Positions 26,301 to 36,097 are shown, counted from the first letter of the stretch. The stretch is DNA of 64,000 nucleotides from Roseibium porphyridii (GCF_026191725.2 NZ_CP120863.1:1778001-1842000), one strand, 5' to 3'. The notes: generated by a model not told the origin, from the sequence alone. Translations and numbers: made by a program.

Positions 26301-27653
26301 ATGCGTCTCTTAATTGTCGGAACACTTGGCGGACAGCTGACGACGGCATCGAAAATTGCGATGCAGGGCGGTGCGCAAGTCACCCACGCAGACGATGTGG
26401 AAGGTGCTCTGAAAGTCCTCAGATCCGGGCGCGGCGCCGATCTGATGATGGTCGAGGTCCATCTGGACATTGCCGGCCTGATCACGAAACTACAGAACGA
26501 ACGGGTTCATGTTCCGGTGGTTGCCTGTGGCGTCGAAACGGACGCACAGGCAGCAGTTTCAGCCATTCGTGCCGGTGCCAAGGAATACATTCCGCTGCCG
26601 CCGGACCCGGAAATGATCGCTGCGGTTCTGGCAGCCGTCGCCCAGGAGCGCGGTGATCTTATCTACCGTGACGAAGCGATGGCCAGCGTCGTGAAGTTGG
26701 CTGAGCAGGTGGCTCCTTCCGAGGCCTCGGTGCTGATTACCGGTGAGAGCGGAACGGGCAAGGAAGTTATTGCACGACACGTCCACAAGTGCTCCAACCG
26801 CGCGTCGAAGCCATTCATTTCGATCAATTGCGCGGCGATCCCGGAACATCTTCTGGAATCGGAGCTGTTCGGGCATGAAAAGGGAGCGTTCACAGGAGCT
26901 GTTGCCCGCAGGATTGGCAAATTCGAGGAAGCCGATGGTGGTACCCTGCTTCTCGATGAGATTTCAGAAATGGATGTGCGCCTGCAGGCAAAACTGTTGC
27001 GAGCCATTCAGGAGCGGGTCATTGACCGGGTTGGCGGCACGCGTCCTGTACCGGTCAATATCAGAATTTTGGCGACATCCAACCGGGATCTTGCCGAAAG
27101 CGTCCGACAGGGGCAGTTCCGTGAGGACCTTTTGTTCCGGCTGAACGTGGTGAACCTGAAACTGCCTGCGCTGCGTGAACGTCCGGCAGATATCATGGAA
27201 CTCGCGCTGTTCTTCATCAAGCACTATTCGGAAGCCAATGGAGTCCCACAGCGCAACGTTGCGGGTGAAGCGCGACAGGCGCTGATGGCCAATCCCTGGC
27301 CGGGCAATGTGCGCGAGCTTGAAAACACGATGCACCGGGCTGTCCTGTTGGCATCCGGTGCAGAGATAGGCGTTGAGGCGATCCGCATGCCGGATGGTAC
27401 ACCGCTCGCCATTTCCAGGAGCCCTGCGGAACGTGCCGCGCAAACAGCGGAAGCGGTAACCAGATCCTTTGTTGGCCGCACTGTTGCGGACGTTGAACGG
27501 GATCTCATTCTGGACACACTGGATCATTGCCTTGGCAACCGAACCCATGCTGCGAAAATCCTGGGCATTTCCATCCGTACGCTTCGCAACAAGCTGAACC
27601 AATATACGGACGAGGGCGTCAGTGTACCCAGCCCCGGTGAAGCACGAGCGTGA
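26301..27653 (+). CDS. flbD: Sigma-54-dependent flagellar regulator FlbD
   Basis: A 450-residue NtrC-type regulator in the flbD position. An N-terminal receiver-like domain (1-115) is followed by an AAA+ domain with Walker A GESGTGKE, the sigma-54 contact loop GAFTGA, and Walker B GGTLLLDEI. A C-terminal Fis-type helix-turn-helix follows (NRTHAAKILGISIRTLRNKL). The receiver lacks the phospho-acceptor Asp; residue 52 is Glu (MMVEVHLD). In Caulobacter FlbD activates late flagellar genes and represses fliF, with FliX as partner. It is separated by 82 bases from flhA. Confidence 0.95.
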   Translation: MRLLIVGTLGGQLTTASKIAMQGGAQVTHADDVEGALKVLRSGRGADLMMVEVHLDIAGLITKLQNERVHVPVVACGVETDAQAAVSAIRAGAKEYIPLPPDPEMIAAVLAAVAQERGDLIYRDEAMASVVKLAEQVAPSEASVLITGESGTGKEVIARHVHKCSNRASKPFISINCAAIPEHLLESELFGHEKGAFTGAVARRIGKFEEADGGTLLLDEISEMDVRLQAKLLRAIQERVIDRVGGTRPVPVNIRILATSNRDLAESVRQGQFREDLLFRLNVVNLKLPALRERPADIMELALFFIKHYSEANGVPQRNVAGEARQALMANPWPGNVRELENTMHRAVLLASGAEIGVEAIRMPDGTPLAISRSPAERAAQTAEAVTRSFVGRTVADVERDLILDTLDHCLGNRTHAAKILGISIRTLRNKLNQYTDEGVSVPSPGEARA

Positions 27654-27735
27654 AGATTCGACAAGGCAATTGTTGACTGACGAATGGTGTTTCAAAGCTT
27701 TTGACCAGAAGCACTTTTAAGGAACCGGAATAAGA

Positions 27736-29913
27736 ATGTCGGACACGGCAGCAGGCGGACAAGGCGGACCGGGCGGACCAGCACCGGAGCAGAAGGCGGC
27801 AGCACCTCAAGCCGGTGGCGCTTTTGCGGGTTTTCCGAGCATGCAGGAGTTGATCGACACCCTCCGCAAGGGTGACGTCGGTCTTGCGACCGGCATTCTG
27901 ATCATCCTGACGCTTTTGATCCTGCCGATGCCTCCGGTCATGCTGGACATGTTCCTGGCGGTGTCGATCATCTTTTCGGTCCTGATTTTGATGACCGGGC
28001 TGTTCATTCAAAAGCCGCTGGAATTCTCCTCTTTTCCGACAGTGCTGCTCATTGCAACAATGCTGCGGCTCGGCCTGAACATTGCCTCCACCAGGTTGAT
28101 CCTTTCCAATGGTCACGAAGGAACATCTGCGGCCGGGAATGTCATTCAGTCCTTCGGCAATCTTGTCATGGGTGGGAACTTTGTCATTGGGATCATCGTG
28201 TTTGCGATCCTGGTGATTGTGAACTTTGTCGTCATCACCAAAGGTTCCGGCCGTATCGCAGAAGTTGCCGCAAGGTTTACACTCGACGCAATGCCGGGCA
28301 AACAGATGGCCATCGATGCTGACCTCTCAGCAGGTCTCATCGATGAGAGCGAAGCCAAGTCACGGCGCAAGGCGCTGGAAGATGAGAGCTCGTTTTTCGG
28401 TGCCATGGACGGTGCGTCGAAATTCGTGCGCGGCGATGCGATTGCCGGACTTCTGATTACCTTCATCAATATTCTGGGCGGCATCTTCATCGGCGTGGCC
28501 CAGATGGAACTGTCATTTTCCGAGGCCGCCAACAACTATACGCTTCTGACCATCGGTGATGGCCTTGTTTCGCAAATTCCCGCACTGATCGTGTCGACTG
28601 CAGCTGGCCTTCTGGTCTCAAAAGCCGGCGTTCACGGTGCTGCAGACAAGGCCCTGACCAGCCAGTTCACCGGTTATCCGAAAGCGCTCGGAATGTCGGC
28701 AGCCGTCATGGTCATCTTGGCGCTTCTGCCCGGCATGCCGATGGTACCGTTTTTCGGTCTGGCAGGCGTCGCCGGTTACCTCGCGTTCCGTATCAGCGCT
28801 GGCAAGAAACAGGAAGCGGCCAAGGTTGCGCAGAAGAAAGCCATTGAGGCCGCACCGAAGCCACCGCCCGAACCGCCGATCACAGACGCTCTGAAAATGG
28901 ACGAGCTTCGTATCGAGCTTGGCTATGCCTTGTTGCCGCTGATCAACGGCAAGGCACAGAACGATGGTGACGTGCTTACAGAGCAGATCAAGGCGCTTCG
29001 ACGGCAGGTTGCCGGCGATATGGGTGTGATCATGCCGCCGGTCCGCATTCTGGACAATATCCAGCTTGGCGCGAACGACTATGTCATCAAGGTCAAGGAA
29101 GTCGAAGCCGGGCGCGGCATTCTTTATCCGAACCACTTCATGGTCATGGATCCGGCGGGCGGTCAGGTCAAGCTGCCAGGAACGCACACGACCGAACCGA
29201 CTTTCGGATTGCCGGCAACCTGGGTCGAAGCGCAGTACCGTGAAGATGCGTCCTTGCGTGGTTACACGGTGGTCGATCCCGCAACCGTTTTGTCCACCCA
29301 CCTGACCGAGACGATCAAGGCCAATATCAGCGAGTTGCTCACTTATGGTGATGTTCAAAAGCTGCTGAAGGAACTGCAAGGCGAACAGGCCAAGCTCGTT
29401 GAGGATCTTGTGCCCTCGCAGATCACCGTGTCCGGTCTGCAGCGGGTGCTGCAAGCGCTGCTCAATGAACGAATTTCGGTGCGCGATCTCGGCACGATCC
29501 TGGAGGGCGTGTCAGAAGCAACCGGCATGACACGCAACACGGATACAATTGCAGAGCATGTTCGCATGCGGCTCGGCAGACAGATTTGTGCAGCCAATCT
29601 TGCGCCCGGCGGATATCTGCCTCTGGTCGCCTTGTCGCCGCAATGGGAGCAGGCGTTTCTGGAATCGATTGTCGGTGAAGGCGATGATCGTCAGCTCGCC
29701 ATGCAGCCAAGCAAGTTGCAGGAGTTCGTCGGCAAAGTGCGGGATGCTTTCGAAGAAGCAGCCCAGCAGGGCGAGGTGCCCGTGCTTCTGACATCGCCGC
29801 AAACCCGACCCTTCGTCCGCTCCATCGTCGAGCGCTTCCGGGCGCATACGACGATCATGAGTCAATCGGAAGTGCATCCGCGCATCAAGTTGAAGACCAT
29901 CGGCTCGATCTGA
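27736..29913 (+). CDS. flhA: Flagellar export gate protein FlhA
   Basis: A 725-residue inner-membrane protein of the flagellar type III export gate. After a Gly/Pro/Ala-rich N-terminal tail of about 35 residues, eight membrane helices fill about residues 48-345, with the FHIPEP signature in between (GRIAEVAARFTLDAMPGKQM, then AIDADLSAGLI). A cytoplasmic domain of about 350 residues then docks chaperone-substrate complexes. ATG 27736 has AAGGAACC upstream. The last gene of the fliF operon; a hairpin overlaps its stop. Confidence 0.97.
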   Translation: MSDTAAGGQGGPGGPAPEQKAAAPQAGGAFAGFPSMQELIDTLRKGDVGLATGILIILTLLILPMPPVMLDMFLAVSIIFSVLILMTGLFIQKPLEFSSFPTVLLIATMLRLGLNIASTRLILSNGHEGTSAAGNVIQSFGNLVMGGNFVIGIIVFAILVIVNFVVITKGSGRIAEVAARFTLDAMPGKQMAIDADLSAGLIDESEAKSRRKALEDESSFFGAMDGASKFVRGDAIAGLLITFINILGGIFIGVAQMELSFSEAANNYTLLTIGDGLVSQIPALIVSTAAGLLVSKAGVHGAADKALTSQFTGYPKALGMSAAVMVILALLPGMPMVPFFGLAGVAGYLAFRISAGKKQEAAKVAQKKAIEAAPKPPPEPPITDALKMDELRIELGYALLPLINGKAQNDGDVLTEQIKALRRQVAGDMGVIMPPVRILDNIQLGANDYVIKVKEVEAGRGILYPNHFMVMDPAGGQVKLPGTHTTEPTFGLPATWVEAQYREDASLRGYTVVDPATVLSTHLTETIKANISELLTYGDVQKLLKELQGEQAKLVEDLVPSQITVSGLQRVLQALLNERISVRDLGTILEGVSEATGMTRNTDTIAEHVRMRLGRQICAANLAPGGYLPLVALSPQWEQAFLESIVGEGDDRQLAMQPSKLQEFVGKVRDAFEEAAQQGEVPVLLTSPQTRPFVRSIVERFRAHTTIMSQSEVHPRIKLKTIGSI

Positions 29914-29942
29914 TCGGGCGCTCTTCAAGCGAGAGCCCGATC
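29912..29942. terminator. Bidirectional hairpin between flhA and the convergent gene
   Basis: GATCGGGC and GCCCGATC form an 8-bp stem, extended by TCT/AGA with a small bulge, starting within the flhA stop codon. It has no T-run, so termination is plausible but not proven. Confidence 0.45.
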
Positions 29943-29970
29943 AAGAACTGCCTGGGTTTGATCAGGCCTG

Positions 29971-31023
29971 TCAGAGACAGGGAAGAAGATCCTCTTCAAA
30001 ATAGGGTTTCTGATTTCTCCAGAACATATAGTCGACTTTCAGGAAATCCTTCGCGAAGGCATGGAGGACGGGAACTATGTTTTTTCGCTCATGGAGAACT
30101 TTCAGCGTATTCGTTTCGCCGATGTAGTTACCGTCCTGGACCGCAATCCCAAGAGGGGCTGAATAGGACCGTTCGTGCATCATCGCCAAGGCATGGTTCA
30201 ACTGACCCTTCCGGGTGTAGATCAGATCCGGGCCACCAAGACCAACTCCCGTTTCTTCGCCAAATTCGTAAAGCCCGCTCAAGTATCCCTGGTCCTCCCA
30301 TGGGCGCCACTCACCGGGCATGAAGTTGGCATAGAGCATCACGGTGGACGTTCGAAAGGCCGATTTTAAAGCGCGCATATTGGTTTTCACGCTACTCGCG
30401 TAGACAGAGGAGGAAAACGAAGGATCTGTCTCAGAACTGATGCCGATTGCGGTTTCCTGAAGATTTAGCCCCTCGATCTCGCCGTCAAACTCTTCACCGA
30501 GCGCTTTCAAGAGCGCTGCAAAACGACCCTGCACGGAATTGTTCCAGCGTTTTGCAACCCATCCTTCCAGTTCGCCGTCGTCTGTATATTGAGGTGAAAC
30601 ACCACCATCATATCGGGAAGACAGCAGATAGTTTGGAACAGGCTTGAAATGAGGTGAAAACGAAGCGTCCTGTAATTGTACGAAGAGTTTTTTCCCATGG
30701 GCGGCCAAATAGACGAGGTCGTCTTCTATTGCTGAGAAATCATATCGCCCCTGTGAAGGTTCCAGCTGTCTCCAGGAATACATGATTTGCGCTCCGGAAA
30801 GCCGGTCATTCTTCAAGAGGGGATGATCCCGGATCGAAGCACGGTCGCGTGCGAAATAGACGAAATGCGTGATGTTGTCGGCTTCAAGCGGACAAGAAGC
30901 GGCTGAATACTCCTTGTGGGCATTCAAATATTTTTCACTGGGATTGTCCGATGCCTGACTGATCGTGGTGCCAATGAAAAGACTCGCGATTGCAATCGCG
31001 GCTGTAGAAAACTGAGCGTTCAT
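29971..31023 (-). CDS. Exported protein, TIM-barrel glycoside-hydrolase-like, function unknown
   Basis: A 350-residue protein with a signal peptide (MNAQFSTAAIAIASLFIGTT, cleavage near SQAS). The stretch MYSWRQLEPSQGRYDFSAIE and the following DLVYLAAHGKKLFVQLQDASF resemble the strand-2/3 region of GH5/GH42-type barrels, and EGLNLQETAIGIS could carry a catalytic-type Glu. I cannot name the family. ATG 31023 is chosen over an upstream frame because it starts the signal peptide. It lies 133 bases downstream of a sensor kinase gene on the same strand and may belong to that unit. Confidence 0.65.
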   Translation of the reverse strand: MNAQFSTAAIAIASLFIGTTISQASDNPSEKYLNAHKEYSAASCPLEADNITHFVYFARDRASIRDHPLLKNDRLSGAQIMYSWRQLEPSQGRYDFSAIEDDLVYLAAHGKKLFVQLQDASFSPHFKPVPNYLLSSRYDGGVSPQYTDDGELEGWVAKRWNNSVQGRFAALLKALGEEFDGEIEGLNLQETAIGISSETDPSFSSSVYASSVKTNMRALKSAFRTSTVMLYANFMPGEWRPWEDQGYLSGLYEFGEETGVGLGGPDLIYTRKGQLNHALAMMHERSYSAPLGIAVQDGNYIGETNTLKVLHERKNIVPVLHAFAKDFLKVDYMFWRNQKPYFEEDLLPCL

Positions 31024-31156
31024 GAAGTTTGCCTTGCGTGGATTATCGTGCTTGGAGCGTGATTTTGACGCTTTGGACAATACCCACGATGTCTAGGACT
31101 ACGGCCCTGCTGTTGCGCATGTCAGGTGCAGATTTGGTGCAGGTATGAGGTCAGGT

Positions 31157-32722
31157 TCAGGGTTGTCTCTCAGGCTGACTGTCAACGGGAAATGCAATCC
31201 GGAAGAGCGCGCCTTCCGGTGACGGTGCCGCCTCAATCCGAGTGCCATATCGCTCAAGAATGGCATTCACAACCGAGAGGCCGAGACCGGTCCCACCGCT
31301 ATCGCGCCGGGTCGTATAAAAGGGCTCGGTTAGCCGGCTCATATCCTTGTCTTCAATTCCTTCGCCATTGTCCAGGATCTCAAGCACATTGTCCTGCCAG
31401 CCAATCCTGATCTGGCCGGCGCCATGGCCGACTGCGTTTTGTACAAGATGTGCAAAAACCGTCTGCCCGTGTCGGAGAGAAAGCGGCAGGATGGCATCAT
31501 CCGGTGTCGCGATGATATGCAAATCGGATGGCGCCGGCAGCATGTCTGCCAATTTTGCAGGCGAGCCCCTCATTTGTTGACGCAGTCTTGTTATGTCCCG
31601 AAGCTGATTTAACAACCTTTCCATTCGCTGCCCCTGGGCTTTCAGGGTTTCAAGAAGTTGCCTGCGTGAGGCGTCGGGCAGGGAGCTTTCTTCGAGTAGT
31701 TCGGAAGCAGAAATTATGGCAGTCACTGGTGCCTTCAGTTCATGTGTGACATGTGTCGTGTAGGTGCTGATTTCTGTCGATCGCTCCGAAAGGGTCCTTG
31801 CCATTGAAACGACGGCGTCACCGAGCTGCGCCAGTTCGCGGGTTCCGTAGTGCTGCAAGTGGTCCAGGTTTTCCAGGTCGCCCCTTGCCAGAGCGCGTGC
31901 CCGGTTTCGTAGATCCATGATGGGCCTGGAAATCTGCCGAACAAGCAAAACACCTAGAAGGGTAGCGCCAATAGCGGTCACAGCTGCGACGACAATGACT
32001 GAGAGCCACTCCTCAGAAAGATAAGTGCCCAGCTCGTCGGGTGTTCGGGAGAGATAAACAGCCCCGATCACGCGATTTTCGCTGATCACCGGATAGGCGA
32101 CAAACACCCTGAATCCGGTTCCTCGATTCAGTCGGATGAAGGAAGATGACCTTTCAGCTCCACTGCGCCACCTCAGTACTGCGCCTATTCCGCCGTTGAG
32201 AGCCTTGTTGACCTCGGGCAACTCCGCAAAACCTTCCGGAGTGCCCGCATGAAGGTCCCGGCCTTTGTGATCGAGAAACAAGACGTTTGAAAGCGTTGTG
32301 CGACCAGCTCGTTTTGACAAAAGCTCAAGATCTGGTGCTATTGCCCGGTGTCTGTGCTCAGGAGCAAGCGAAACTGGTTTTGCGCCAGGTCGAACCGGGA
32401 GGACCTTATCCTGTCGCAGGTCCAGCAACGGCCGAAATGTTCTTGCGCTCGCGTTCCAGAAAACCCGTTTTTGGGGGGGCAGATAGTAGCCGGGCATTTT
32501 TTCACCGCCGGTCTCGCGTGTCGCTGCCTCGAACGCAGCAGCGTAGGCGCTGGAGTAGATTGCCCCTTGTTGGATAAGTGATTGTTCGGTCTCATGAATG
32601 AAGCGGTTGACCCCCAGTTTCAGGATCAGGATTGCACTCACGGGCACTGCAAACATTACACAGCAGACCACCAGCACCATGAATGACACGGGCGGTTGCC
32701 ATCTCTGAACTCGCCCGCTCAC
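31157..32722 (-). CDS. Sensor histidine kinase
   Basis: A 521-residue membrane sensor kinase. The first helix lies near residues 13-35, a periplasmic sensor of about 200 residues follows, then a second helix (WLSVIVVAAVTAIGATLLGVLL), a HAMP region (RQISRPIMDLRNRARALARG), the HisKA box THVTHELKAPVTAI with the phospho-His, and the ATPase with N (VQNAVGHGAG), D (LEILDNGEGI), F (EPFYTT) and GTGLGLS boxes. GTG 32722 overlaps the regulator stop (GTGA); TTG 32746 is an alternative. The sensor domain gives no clear ligand clue. Confidence 0.93.
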   Translation of the reverse strand: MSGRVQRWQPPVSFMVLVVCCVMFAVPVSAILILKLGVNRFIHETEQSLIQQGAIYSSAYAAAFEAATRETGGEKMPGYYLPPQKRVFWNASARTFRPLLDLRQDKVLPVRPGAKPVSLAPEHRHRAIAPDLELLSKRAGRTTLSNVLFLDHKGRDLHAGTPEGFAELPEVNKALNGGIGAVLRWRSGAERSSSFIRLNRGTGFRVFVAYPVISENRVIGAVYLSRTPDELGTYLSEEWLSVIVVAAVTAIGATLLGVLLVRQISRPIMDLRNRARALARGDLENLDHLQHYGTRELAQLGDAVVSMARTLSERSTEISTYTTHVTHELKAPVTAIISASELLEESSLPDASRRQLLETLKAQGQRMERLLNQLRDITRLRQQMRGSPAKLADMLPAPSDLHIIATPDDAILPLSLRHGQTVFAHLVQNAVGHGAGQIRIGWQDNVLEILDNGEGIEDKDMSRLTEPFYTTRRDSGGTGLGLSVVNAILERYGTRIEAAPSPEGALFRIAFPVDSQPERQP

Positions 32723-33414
32723 TGCGTGTCTTGCTCCAGTCTGCAAGTTCCAAGACGCAGCCCGGCACCGCGGACTGTCCTTATGAAATCAGGACAATCG
32801 AGCGAAGCCGCCTTAGCTCTGACATTGCGCACGTGGCTGTCGATTGTCCGACCCGACAGAGCGCTGTTGCGGCCATATATTCCTTCAATCAACGTGTTTC
32901 GGTCGAGCATCTTGTCCGGTTGATGCAAGAGCGTTGTCAGCAAGGCGAATTCCGTTGCGGTCAGCGGCAACTCTTTGGATCCGAGGTGGCACTGATGTGC
33001 CCGCGTGTCGAGTTGTAAGTCTCCGTGTTGCAGCAAGTCCTCATCCGTTCCTTTGCCGCGGCCAAGGATGGCTTTGATCCGCAAGACGAGTTCGCGTGGA
33101 GAAAAGGGTTTTGAAACATAGTCGTCGGCCCCAAGTTCGAAACCAACCACACGATCAACTTCTTCATCGCGAGCGGTCAGAAACAGGATTGGCACACGCG
33201 ACAAACTTCGAATGTGCCTGCAACAATCAAAGCCGTTCATGACCGGCATGCCGACATCCAGAATGACGAGGTCCGGCATTTGTTGCTGCATGATGTCGAG
33301 CGCGTGTTGCCCGCTTGAGGCCTCGGCAGTGGACATCCCGGCGTTTTCCGCGGCGATCCGGACGATGCCACGTAAATGTGCGTCGTCATCCACGATCAGA
33401 ATGTTTGGTTTCAT
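32719..33414 (-). CDS. OmpR/PhoB-family response regulator
   Basis: A 231-residue regulator paired with the overlapping kinase. The receiver has the acidic pair in IVDDD, the phospho-acceptor Asp in LVILDVGMP (about residue 52), the Thr in LFLTARD and the Lys in DYVSKPFSP. A winged-helix DNA-binding domain follows (LTATEFALLTTLLHQPDKML and TIDSHVRNVRAK). ATG 33414 starts the receiver; an upstream in-frame start would add 20 atypical residues. Target genes are unknown; the secreted protein gene at 29971 is one candidate. Confidence 0.95.
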   Translation of the reverse strand: MKPNILIVDDDAHLRGIVRIAAENAGMSTAEASSGQHALDIMQQQMPDLVILDVGMPVMNGFDCCRHIRSLSRVPILFLTARDEEVDRVVGFELGADDYVSKPFSPRELVLRIKAILGRGKGTDEDLLQHGDLQLDTRAHQCHLGSKELPLTATEFALLTTLLHQPDKMLDRNTLIEGIYGRNSALSGRTIDSHVRNVRAKAASLDCPDFIRTVRGAGLRLGTCRLEQDTQ

Positions 33415-33665
33415 GGCGCAACTCGTTGGTCCCTGTTCTGAAATCGAGGGACGTGGCAATTTAGTTATACACAATTTTGACTAGAATCAGGCCTGGCGGC
33501 TGGTGAGCGAATTCTCAAGATTGCAGCAATTGATTGTGGGTCAAGACAGCTTTGATGAAAAGCAGTGCACGTCCACGGGATGAAGCCTGATCGAGCCACA
33601 ACGACTGTCGTCACATGCGACAGTATTAAGGTCTATCGGCAATTACGGTGGCGTCAGGTTTTGAG

Positions 33666-33941
33666 TCAGACAATCACGTTGATGCGGGACATGACCGCAG
33701 TGGGGCTCGCATAGGCCGTGCCCTGACCCTGGTTTTGCATCAGGAAAACAGTGTTTGCCTGGCTCGCCTGAACACCGATGTTGGTGAAGTTGCTGGCAAG
33801 GTTGCGAAGTTCCTGCATTTTTTGAGTGGATGCCTGGCGTCGTTTGGCCCAGGCCTTGTTGTAGTCAGACCAAGTCGATTTCCGTTGTGAACGGAACTTG
33901 TTGTGATAGTCGCGCTGGACGTAGTTTCCGACCTTGGGCAT
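33666..33941 (-). CDS. Small helical protein, unknown, behind a CtrA box
   Basis: A 91-residue protein I do not recognise. The N-terminal half is basic and polar (VQRDYHNKFRSQRKST), the middle is helical with heptad-like spacing (QKMQELRNLASNFTNIGVQAS), and the C-terminal part is Gln/Asn/Ala rich without a membrane segment. AGGAAAG upstream supports ATG 33941. A perfect CtrA box lies 45-60 bases upstream, which suggests cell-cycle or motility-linked expression. It is divergent from an acetyltransferase gene. Confidence 0.75.
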   Translation of the reverse strand: MPKVGNYVQRDYHNKFRSQRKSTWSDYNKAWAKRRQASTQKMQELRNLASNFTNIGVQASQANTVFLMQNQGQGTAYASPTAVMSRINVIV

Positions 33942-33985
33942 CTTCGCATCTTTCCTGGATACCCCGCCAAGGTCTCAAGTCTTGG

Positions 33986-34001
33986 TTAACAGCCGGTTAA
34001 C
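33986..34001 (-). promoter_or_regulatory. CtrA box upstream of the small protein gene
   Basis: TTAA-CAGCCGG-TTAAC is an exact match to the CtrA consensus. It lies 45 bases before the start of the small protein at 33941 and 86 bases before the acetyltransferase at 34087. The motif is nearly symmetric, so either or both could be the target. Confidence 0.75.
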
Positions 34002-34086
34002 TCGTCGCAATACGCGAATTGACCCCTTGGTGAGGGGGCTTCCAACTGCTATTTGCGAACTGAAGACACGGTTTCCTGGAGGGAAA

Positions 34087-34698
34087 ATGACCACCAAAGT
34101 GCTCGATGTGGATGGCTATACGGATGTGCCTGATGGAAAGATCGCTTTTATCGTCACCTATCTGGAAATGCTTCGTGCACCGGAAAAGCCCATTGCGGCA
34201 CCTCGAGACGATATTGCGTTGGAGCGGTGGGCTGCTCCTGATTTAGATGATTATCGCGCTCTGTTTCGGCAGGTCGGTGAAGACTGGATCTGGTTCGGAC
34301 GTCTTGTTTATGACGATGCCACTTTAAGTGACATGCTCGGTGAGCCGACGCGGGAAAACTACTTGCCACTTAGAAATGGAAAGCCAATCGGCACTCTGGA
34401 GCTTGACTTTGCCAATCCCGAAGAGCCGGAAGTTGCCTATTTTGGCCTGGTGCCAGAAGCAATTGGCGGGGGGGCAGGGCGCTGGCTCATGGCGCAAGCT
34501 GTCGAAATGGCCTGGGCACGGCCGCAGACCAAACGTCTTTGGCTCCACACATGTACGGGTGACAGTCCGCAGGCGCTGAAATTTTATATGTCCTGCGGTT
34601 ACAGGCCCTACAAGCGTGCTGTCGAGATTGCCGACGATCCAAGGCTTCTGGGTCTTCACGGCAAAGAAAGAGCGCCGCATATTCCGGTTATCGGTTAG
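34087..34698 (+). CDS. GNAT-family N-acetyltransferase
   Basis: A 203-residue GNAT protein. The acetyl-CoA-binding region is visible as VAYFGLVPEAIGGGAGRWLM (about residue 115-135, a Q/RxxGxG/A-like loop), followed by LWLHTCTGDSPQALKFYMSCGY, the usual motif B with the Asn/Tyr end. The substrate is unknown. ATG 34087 is preceded by GGAGGGAAA. The open frame extends to 33934 but covers the CtrA box and has no good start. Confidence 0.85.
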   Translation: MTTKVLDVDGYTDVPDGKIAFIVTYLEMLRAPEKPIAAPRDDIALERWAAPDLDDYRALFRQVGEDWIWFGRLVYDDATLSDMLGEPTRENYLPLRNGKPIGTLELDFANPEEPEVAYFGLVPEAIGGGAGRWLMAQAVEMAWARPQTKRLWLHTCTGDSPQALKFYMSCGYRPYKRAVEIADDPRLLGLHGKERAPHIPVIG

Positions 34699-34758
34699 CG
34701 CTTCGATTCTCGTACCTGATGGTTCTGCCACTTCGGCGCGCTCTCGAACTTGAGCGGA

Positions 34759-35865
34759 TCACGCGCTGACCTTGACGCGTTCCGGGAAGGCATTGGCGAT
34801 CGACTGGCGGTTGGCATCGAGCACACCTCTTTCCGTGATCAACCCGGTGACAAGACGTGCAGGGGTCACATCGAAAGCCGGATTGCCGACTGCAGAGCCA
34901 TCGGCAACGATGTTGATCGTCTCGATCGAACCACCTTCAGTGCGGCCGGTTATCTGGCTGACTTCGTTGCCACCGCGTTCTTCGATTGGAATTTCCCGAA
35001 CGCCATCGGAAAGCGAAAAATCGATGGTCGGTGAGGGAAGGGCAACAAAGAAGGGCACATTGTTGTCCTTGGCTGCGAGCGCCTTGAGATAGGTGCCGAT
35101 CTTGTTGCAAACATCTCCGGTGGCTGTCGTGCGGTCTGTACCGGTGATAACAATGTCGACCTCGCCATGCTGCATCAAGTGGCCGCCTGCATTGTCGACA
35201 ATCACGGTATGCGGCACGCCGTGATGGCCTAGTTCCCAAGCGGTCAAAAAAGCTCCCTGGTTTCTGGGCCGGGTCTCGTCCACCCACACATGGACCGGTA
35301 TGTCGCTGTCGTGAGACATATAGACAGGGGCTGTTGCCGTTCCCCAGTCGACCGTTGCCAGCCAGCCGGCATTGCAATGCGTCAAGATGTTGACTGGCTC
35401 GCCTTCACGTTTGGTCCTTGCAATGGCCGCGATCAATTCCATGCCATGCATGCCGATTGCCATGTTGATGGCAATGTCCTCATCGCAGATGTCGTTCGCC
35501 AGCGTAAAGGCTGCCTCGGTGCGTATTTCCGGAGCGACCTGAATGAGAGTTTTGCGAGCACGGTCGAGTGCCCAATGGAGATTGACCGCGGTCGGACGTG
35601 TTTCCAGCAGGGCGAAACAGGCCGCGTGCAAGGCATCATCAGACGGATCCGCGCGCATGGCCAATGCTACGCCATAGGCAGCAGTTGCGCCGATCAGGGG
35701 AGCGCCACGCACCTGCATCACGCGGATCGCATGTGCGGCATCCTCCATCGTGTGCAGTTTCACGATTTCAAATGCGTATGGAAACTTTGTCTGGTCGATG
35801 ATTTCGACCGACGCACCGTCTGCTGCAAGCCAGATGGTGCGATACTTCTTGCCGTCCACATTCAT
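34759..35865 (-). CDS. mtnA: S-methyl-5-thioribose-1-phosphate isomerase
   Basis: A 368-residue enzyme of the eIF2B-like sugar-phosphate isomerase family that converts methylthioribose-1-phosphate to methylthioribulose-1-phosphate in methionine salvage. Visible are [14 protein letters not shown] near the N-terminus, [17 protein letters not shown] with the catalytic Cys (about residue 166), and [20 protein letters not shown] with the catalytic Asp. AAGGAGACG precedes ATG 35865. Other salvage genes are not in the window. The related 5-deoxyribose-1-phosphate isomerases are an alternative. Confidence 0.9.
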   Translation of the reverse strand: MNVDGKKYRTIWLAADGASVEIIDQTKFPYAFEIVKLHTMEDAAHAIRVMQVRGAPLIGATAAYGVALAMRADPSDDALHAACFALLETRPTAVNLHWALDRARKTLIQVAPEIRTEAAFTLANDICDEDIAINMAIGMHGMELIAAIARTKREGEPVNILTHCNAGWLATVDWGTATAPVYMSHDSDIPVHVWVDETRPRNQGAFLTAWELGHHGVPHTVIVDNAGGHLMQHGEVDIVITGTDRTTATGDVCNKIGTYLKALAAKDNNVPFFVALPSPTIDFSLSDGVREIPIEERGGNEVSQITGRTEGGSIETINIVADGSAVGNPAFDVTPARLVTGLITERGVLDANRQSIANAFPERVKVSA

Positions 35866-35952
35866 CGCAACGTCTCCTTGAACCTGGTGCGGATTGTTTT
35901 TGCATAACCCATGAACATGCCACACGCCAGCATGGGCTTGCTGGCGTCAGGG

Positions 35953-35981
35953 TTAAAAATCCCTTAAGCTTTGTTAACCAT
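35953..35981 (+). promoter_or_regulatory. CtrA-like sites between mtnA and the 36098 gene
   Basis: TTAA-AAATCCC-TTAA at 35953-35967 has the right N7 spacing but is followed by G rather than C. TTAACCAT at 35974-35981 is a half-site 6 bases further on. They lie about 120-145 bases before the gene at 36098. Confidence 0.45.
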
Positions 35982-36097
35982 GTTCAGATCAATGCCGGTG
36001 GATAGCTGGTGGTAACGGCGTCAAGGCTGTTTCGCTCCGAAATGAGTCGGTTAAGACTTGATTCACCAATCGGCAGAAGCACGGAGTCAGGCGCCTC

